This document shows positions 59,795 to 64,000 of a stretch of 64,000 bases of DNA, in pieces. Position 1 is the stretch's first letter, and every line of letters begins with the position of its first letter. Location: the NCBI GenBank assembly GCA_038562555.1, contig JBCFBK010000026.1, positions 1 through 64,000 of the forward strand. Direction: 5' to 3'. Under the pieces are notes generated by a model. That model was not told where the DNA came from. It ran no database searches and saw nothing but the letters and a program-made list of their open reading frames with translations. The DNA comes from JBCFBK01 sp038562555. Its GTDB lineage: Bacteria; Bacteroidota; Bacteroidia; Bacteroidales; Prolixibacteraceae. The position numbers and the translations under genes are program-made.

Positions 59795-59843
59795 TGCGCT
59801 ACGCCCCATGCTCCGCGCCCTGTGCTCCATGCCTTTCCCCTTT
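59795..59843. repeat. Heptamer tract G (TGCTCCA type) within the end of a coding region
   Basis: Seven 7-mers in register, for example TGCTCCG, TGCTCCA and CGCCCTG, spanning the stop codon and the last ~14 codons of the GT2 gene. The same family is found at 17,755-17,782. Confidence 0.8.
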
Positions 59844-60779
59844 TCCTCCTCTGGTTATTCTCCGTACACTGTAAGGCGTTTTGTGCTGCGATTCGTAATA
59901 GGTGCGCATCTGCATCTCGGCGATAATGCCGATTGTAATAAACTGGATACCTGTTAAAAGCAAAATGAGCCCCAAAATCATAAGCGGCTTTCCCCAAATA
60001 TCCTGTCCGTTCAGCTTCAGGATCAGCAGGTAAAAATTAATGGCAAAACCAACCAAAAATGAAATAAAGCCAAGAAAACCAAAGAAATGCATAGGCCGCT
60101 GCATATAGCGGCGGAAAAAAACCATCAGGATCAGGTCGCTGAATACCCTGGAGGTTCGCCGCAGGTTATACTTTGATTTTCCAAATTTGCGGGCCCGGTG
60201 GTTCACATCCACCTGGGTGAGCCTTACTGACCCTTCAAAGGCCAGCAACACGGGAATAAAGCGGTGCAGCTCTCCGTAGATATGAATGCTTTTGATGGCT
60301 TCACTGGTAAAAATCTTCAGGGTACATCCCAGGTCGCGCATGGTCGTTCCGGTCGATTCACGGATCAGGTAGTTGGCAATCCGGCTTGGTACTTTCCTTA
60401 AAAATGCACCGTCTTTCCGGTTGGCCCGTACTCCGGCGACCATGTCCCAGTTACCCTCCCGGCATATTTCCAGCATCATGGGTATATCGGCCGGATCATT
60501 CTGTAAATCACCGTCAAGAAGCGCTACATATTCCCCTGTTGCCTGGTCGATCCCGGCCTGCAAAGCTGAACTCTGACCGTAATTGCGCTTCAGTTCAACC
60601 AGAAGGAAATGCTCGTCTTCAATGGAACGGACCATTTCGCGGGTCTGATCGGTAGAACCGTCATCAACAAAAATAGCCTCATAATCCATACCCGCAAGCG
60701 CCGTTATGATCTGTTCACTAAGAGGTTTAATATTCTCCTCTTCGTTATACACACAAATAACCAGGCTTAGTTTCTTCAT
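59799..60779 (-). CDS. GT2 polyprenyl-phosphate glycosyltransferase (paralogue)
   Basis: 326 aa. The GT-A domain has SLVICVYNEEENIKPL, FVDDGSTDQTREM and ALLDGDLQNDPADIP. Two C-terminal TM helices (about 230-255, FLGFISFLVGFAINFYLLIL, and about 262-288) follow. It is close in layout to the gene at 34,853-35,806 and probably charges undecaprenyl phosphate with a sugar. The last ~14 residues (GKGERHGAQGAEHGA) are encoded by a heptamer repeat tract. The natural protein end would be expected shortly after HKTPYSVRRIT, so the tail is probably an extension by repeat invasion. Confidence 0.9.
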   Translation of the reverse strand: MKKLSLVICVYNEEENIKPLSEQIITALAGMDYEAIFVDDGSTDQTREMVRSIEDEHFLLVELKRNYGQSSALQAGIDQATGEYVALLDGDLQNDPADIPMMLEICREGNWDMVAGVRANRKDGAFLRKVPSRIANYLIRESTGTTMRDLGCTLKIFTSEAIKSIHIYGELHRFIPVLLAFEGSVRLTQVDVNHRARKFGKSKYNLRRTSRVFSDLILMVFFRRYMQRPMHFFGFLGFISFLVGFAINFYLLILKLNGQDIWGKPLMILGLILLLTGIQFITIGIIAEMQMRTYYESQHKTPYSVRRITRGGKGERHGAQGAEHGA

Positions 60780-60856
60780 CGTGGATTTTTTGCAATACGA
60801 AGGTAAAACAAAAATAACTCGTTATCTAATTTTACGCATTCAGTGTGGACAGAATA

Positions 60857-60883
60857 TAAAAAAAGCTCCCGTTTCCCAGGAGC
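60857..60883 (-). terminator. Terminator of the C1 peptidase gene
   Basis: On the minus strand the stem GCTCCTG/CGGGAGC (5-nt loop) runs into seven T. Confidence 0.85.
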
Positions 60884-60893
60884 CTTTATATTG

Positions 60894-62105
60894 TTACAAG
60901 TTGAGTTTCTTCCGTATATTTTTAGGGATAGCGTCCTTGTGCACCATGATGCTCATGGTCTTATACTGAACGTAAGGTACGGATGCGAAGAAATAGCCTC
61001 CGTAATCGTTATAGTCGCCCCAGGAATTCTTCACCTTATAATAGAAATTACCTGCCTGATCCTTAGCGGTACCCACGATCAGCATACCATGGTCGTCGGT
61101 AGTCTGGTAATTATCAAAACTGGCCTGTCTCATTTCCTGGGTAATCACCTTTTCCTTTCCGGGCTTTTTCAATTCATACAGCTTTTCCTCTTTTTCCTTT
61201 TCTGAAAGCTTTTCCCATTTTGCAATTTCGGCATCCGACATTTCTGCTTTATCCAGCTCAGGAATTACGGCCACTCCCTCCTTTGAAGTACTAAAGCCCT
61301 TCTCACTGACATCGGCAGCCCAGGCTACTGTATAGCCGTTGCCGATCGCGTTGTCGATAACCGCCTGCATTTCTTCCATGGGAACATTGTATATTTCTTC
61401 CCACATCCAGTTATCAGGGATCTCCAGGATAAATTTGGTATAAAAGGGATGATGTGTGAATGAAGTAATCTCCACGTAGTCGTCGAGGTTTAACGCAATA
61501 TAATCTCTTGCAAAACTTAGCGGGGTATATTCTTTCCCTTCATATTGAAATTTTTCGGGGAGCTCGCCAAGATAGGCGTTTAAGGTTCCATGAACGACAT
61601 TCTCCCAGGCCCCGCTTAATTTTTTATTGCGGTTCAGCACAACGCCGTCAACCTGGTCTTTTAAAATCTCGTCCATTTCGCCATGAACGTGTTTTTCTTC
61701 CCCGTAATTTAAACCCGTATAAACCGATTCAGGAACTATTCCGTAATTTTTAATGACATGGGTCACGTCATGAAAAGCGCCTCCGGCCGAAAAATTAAGG
61801 TTCCCGTGCACGCGCACTGCTTTTACAGCTTTCTCGGCATAAGTATGCCACACCACAAACATTTCAGATAAATCGACCTCCGGTTTTCCCATCCGGATCA
61901 TTTCCGCCTCCAGAAATCCCAGGCCTGAAAATGACCAGCAGGTCCCTGACCGGTACTGGTCCTTCACTGAAGTCACGGGCAATTCTTTTGTAACGGTAAA
62001 TTGAAACCCTTTTTCGTCCTTTTTGCTTTCATCCTGAGCATATCCTGCAGCATTCAGCAAAAAAAAGATGCCGGCAAGCAGCGCGTACAAGCTAATTTTT
62101 TTCAT
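60894..62105 (-). CDS. C1-family cysteine aminopeptidase (bleomycin hydrolase/PepC-like), exported
   Basis: 403 aa from ATG 62105 (MKKISLYALLAG); the frame is open to a TTG at 62,126. Signal peptide 1-23 (AAGYAQDE), so exported, unlike cytoplasmic PepC. Papain-fold catalytic residues: Cys56 in YRSGTCWSFSGLGFLEAE, His in TDDHGMLIVGTAKDQAG, Asn in VKNSWGDYNDYGG. The Gln of the oxyanion hole is in VKDQYRSG. Removes N-terminal residues from peptides. Charged Lys/Glu-rich insert at about 280-325. It is followed by a strong terminator. Confidence 0.92.
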   Translation of the reverse strand: MKKISLYALLAGIFFLLNAAGYAQDESKKDEKGFQFTVTKELPVTSVKDQYRSGTCWSFSGLGFLEAEMIRMGKPEVDLSEMFVVWHTYAEKAVKAVRVHGNLNFSAGGAFHDVTHVIKNYGIVPESVYTGLNYGEEKHVHGEMDEILKDQVDGVVLNRNKKLSGAWENVVHGTLNAYLGELPEKFQYEGKEYTPLSFARDYIALNLDDYVEITSFTHHPFYTKFILEIPDNWMWEEIYNVPMEEMQAVIDNAIGNGYTVAWAADVSEKGFSTSKEGVAVIPELDKAEMSDAEIAKWEKLSEKEKEEKLYELKKPGKEKVITQEMRQASFDNYQTTDDHGMLIVGTAKDQAGNFYYKVKNSWGDYNDYGGYFFASVPYVQYKTMSIMVHKDAIPKNIRKKLNL

Positions 62106-62332
62106 CTGTTTTCGTTTACTTTTCAAGTATTAAATTCTCCCTGAAAACAGCCCAAAGATAATCAAACATTTGCCTGATTGGATACGAAAGATGTTCCAGA
62201 ACAGGAAACGATCTGCCGGAGCTGTTTTGAGATCAGTTACCGGATGAGTATGCCCCACCCGGTTTTCGTTACAGGGAAACCGTTTTTTTTTTGCTTTCGC
62301 GGCCATCTTTTCACATCTTTCTTTGCCCGCCA

Positions 62333-63409
62333 TTACAACAAAACATCCTTTTCCTGCAGTTCAAACACATATTCCTCGAGCTCGCCCGCGCGGTGTTCCC
62401 CGGTATGCGCCGAGAGCACTCTTCCCCTTGCACGTTCAGCAATCAAACGCCTCTCTTTTTCCGGAAGCTCCCTCAGGTAGCCGATTGTATCGGCCGCTGA
62501 ACGCGCAATCAGGATTTCGCGTCCTTCTTTGAAAAAAAGCTCCAGACCCTCCCGGGAATCGCTGATAACGGGGACCTTGCAGGCGGCTGCTTCAAAAAGC
62601 CTGACGCTGGGAGAATAAGCCATACCGATCATATCCGGCCGGGTAATATTCAGGGTAAAACGTTGCTGATTATAGAACTTGTTGTGTTCGGGCGGTGAAA
62701 GGTATCCAATCCGTTCGACATTCGAAGGCCATTTGATGCCTGTGGGGTATTGGGGACCGGCAATAACGAATTTTCCTTCTTTCCATTTCGATGCCGCATC
62801 GAGCATGAGTTGCTGCAACGGGCTTTGCCGGTCATCACTGTACGTTCCCAGGTATCCCAGATCCCATTGGTTGGTATAAAGATCCGGGAAATAAAGATCG
62901 GCGTCGACCGAGCAGTATAATGGTTTCGCGGCCGGCGAACCGTACTCTTTCATAAAAATATCCAGTACGGGGCCGCCTGAAAAAGAAAGATACAGATCAT
63001 ACTGCGGGATCAGCTCGGGATGAATATATTCGTAGTCGTGTACTTTCAGTTTTGCCAGTGTTACTGGTGTGTCGATATCATAGAAAGCCTTTAGTCCGCG
63101 CGCTGTCGATATCACCCATTTCCCCACTTCGACTCCGTCAGGAACACCGGAACCAATAATAACCAGATCGGCTTTCCAGATCTCGGTAACGTATTTTCTC
63201 TTTAGTTCTTCGAGCGAAGAATACAGGTTGATCGTGCAATATTCCGATGTATGCAGGTCCCGCTGCGAAGCTAACCAGGCAACATCACGTTCCAGAAAAG
63301 TCACATTGTGTCCGCGTTGATACAATCCCTTTATCAGACTCCGGTATGTCGAGGCGTGCCCATTACCCCACGAAGAAGTAATTGATAGTCCCAAAATTGT
63401 AACGTTCAT
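62333..63409 (-). CDS. CgeB-like glycosyltransferase
   Basis: 358 aa, GT-B-type glycosyltransferase of the CgeB/spore-maturation type. N-terminal half: MNVTILGLSITSSWGNGHAS and YQRGHNVTFLERDVAW. C-terminal half with donor-binding block: GYLSPPEHNKFYNQQRFTLN, TRPDMIGMAYSPSVRLFEA and AACKVPVISDSREGLELFF, with the acidic Glu in FEAAAC and a final SAHTGEHRAGELEEY. No TM segments. Acceptor unknown; family members decorate surface glycans. A -7-like TACGTTTG lies 19 nt upstream (63,435-63,428). Confidence 0.83.
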   Translation of the reverse strand: MNVTILGLSITSSWGNGHASTYRSLIKGLYQRGHNVTFLERDVAWLASQRDLHTSEYCTINLYSSLEELKRKYVTEIWKADLVIIGSGVPDGVEVGKWVISTARGLKAFYDIDTPVTLAKLKVHDYEYIHPELIPQYDLYLSFSGGPVLDIFMKEYGSPAAKPLYCSVDADLYFPDLYTNQWDLGYLGTYSDDRQSPLQQLMLDAASKWKEGKFVIAGPQYPTGIKWPSNVERIGYLSPPEHNKFYNQQRFTLNITRPDMIGMAYSPSVRLFEAAACKVPVISDSREGLELFFKEGREILIARSAADTIGYLRELPEKERRLIAERARGRVLSAHTGEHRAGELEEYVFELQEKDVLL

Positions 63410-63427
63410 AGCATTATAATTTTTCTA

Positions 63428-63435
63428 CAAACGTA
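63428..63435 (-). promoter_or_regulatory. -7 element TACGTTTG of the CgeB-like gene
   Basis: Exact TAnnTTTG on the minus strand, 19 nt before the ATG. There is no clear -33. Confidence 0.4.
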
Positions 63436-63495
63436 TTTTTTTTTCGATTATTTTCCGGCTCTTTGTTTTCGGTGCAGGCGCTTGTGACACGGCGG

Positions 63496-64000
63496 TTACG
63501 GAAGCCTTTGGGAAAGTCCGCCGGCCAGTTCATTCAGATAGACCTCGAGATTGGTGTATGACTGACTGAGGCTGTATTTACTGCCATCCGATTTGTCGTT
63601 TGGCTTCAGTTGATGTTTTTCTTCCCACGTATCGGGCATCCCGTCATGATCGCTGTCGGGAAGGGGGGGCAGCGATGAAAGCTCCGGCCATCCGCCCACC
63701 TCATCCTGCGAATCGATGAGCCCCGGCCGCTGGCTGTATTGACCGGTGTAGGTGGCGGTACCTTTTTCCACCTCTGAAATAATGCGCCGGTCAACGGCGT
63801 CACGTGATTTGCCGGCTCCAACCGAGGCTAGGACGGCCTGGTAAGCCGCCTCTGCCGTTTGCTCAGGAATGGGTTCCGCATAAAAGGCTTTTGTTGCTTT
63901 AACCAGCCTGATTTCCGCATTGGTATCAACACCTCCGTTCCAGTTGTCGGCCGTAACCGCCGGACTTCCTTCCACATAATTGCCGGAAACATAGAAAACT
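63496..64000 (-). CDS. Pectate lyase, C-terminal fragment
   Basis: The reading frame is open to the window edge (the visible part ends with VFYVSGNYVEGSPAV on its N-terminal side); the catalytic beta-helix lies outside. What is visible is the typical C-terminal part of secreted PL1-type pectate lyases of Bacteroidota: SRDAVDRRIISEVEKGTA, GLIDSQDEVGGWPEL, a calcium-binding-like DSDHDGMPDTWEEKH loop and the end YTNLEVYLNELAGGL. Such enzymes cleave homogalacturonan by beta-elimination in the periplasm or at the surface. The true start is beyond 64,000. Confidence 0.88.
   Translation of the reverse strand, partial: VFYVSGNYVEGSPAVTADNWNGGVDTNAEIRLVKATKAFYAEPIPEQTAEAAYQAVLASVGAGKSRDAVDRRIISEVEKGTATYTGQYSQRPGLIDSQDEVGGWPELSSLPPLPDSDHDGMPDTWEEKHQLKPNDKSDGSKYSLSQSYTNLEVYLNELAGGLSQRLP

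Overview
This window comes from a Bacteroidota chromosome, probably a Bacteroidales/Marinilabiliales-type organism (inference). The signs are TonB-dependent receptors with an N-terminal carboxypeptidase-regulatory-like domain, DUF4199 and DUF349 proteins, HYC_CC_PP and SIMPL-domain proteins, promoters of the TTTG-N19/21-TAnnTTTG type, few Shine-Dalgarno sequences, and tRNA genes that do not encode CCA. There are no phage genes, transposases or CRISPR arrays.

Layout. 1-6.1 kb: end of tpiA, lon, tRNA-Thr(CGT)-rpiA, a membrane protein and a GT39 glycosyltransferase. 6.2-15.6 kb: two paralogous TonB receptors that share a CxxC pair in the plug, a His-rich membrane protein, a propeller lipoprotein, a methyltransferase pair and a Tat-type alkaline phosphatase. 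15.7-20.7 kb: a biotin-dependent acyl-CoA carboxylase operon (carrier, biotin carboxylase, carboxyltransferase) and a lipoprotein aldose epimerase. 20.8-31.3 kb: a heavy-metal (probably copper) efflux locus made of an HMA-AraC fusion regulator, HYC_CC_PP protein, CusA-like RND pump, TolC-like channel, CusB-like adaptor with metal-binding ends, DUF302 protein, periplasmic HMA protein and a beta-barrel protein. 31.5-34.3 kb: NhaC, thioredoxin, and a minus-strand stable RNA block (SRP RNA, tRNA-Thr, tRNA-Tyr, tRNA-Gly). 34.2-53.3 kb: mainly housekeeping (DUF4199 protein, GT2, cytidylate-kinase-like, aminopeptidase P, NDH-2, GntR regulator, response regulator, yidC, pyrG, DUF349 protein, hsp20, trmD, AddB-like nuclease, SIMPL protein). 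53.3-64 kb: cytochrome c with a soluble sugar dehydrogenase, a giant AsmA-like protein, GT2, a C1 peptidase, a CgeB-like glycosyltransferase and the C-terminal end of a pectate lyase running off the right edge.

How genes work together. The Cus-like pump, channel and adaptor should span the envelope, with the HMA-AraC protein as the likely metal sensor. The TonB receptors and the His-rich protein may handle the same or a related metal; this is inferred from ligand-rich motifs and proximity only. The cytochrome c lipoprotein probably accepts electrons from the adjacent sugar dehydrogenase. pyrG and yidC, and the three carboxylase subunits, look like transcription units.

The most unusual signal lies between genes. 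At least nine short tracts are built from degenerate tandem units of 7 nt (sometimes 8). Several unrelated unit families are present: AGTCGTA/TTACGAC, TAATAGC/AGCTGTT, NNNNTCC/GGANNNN, TGCTCCA, and TTTTCAGA. Two long composite tracts at 12,951-13,150 and 31,350-31,531 carry the same four blocks in the same order but in opposite orientation. Other tracts sit between tRNAs, at the -33 region of the trmD promoter, and inside the last codons of a glycosyltransferase gene. Several perfect inverted repeats in promoter or leader regions of metal-related genes are candidate operators. No stretch longer than 300 bases lacks a gene.
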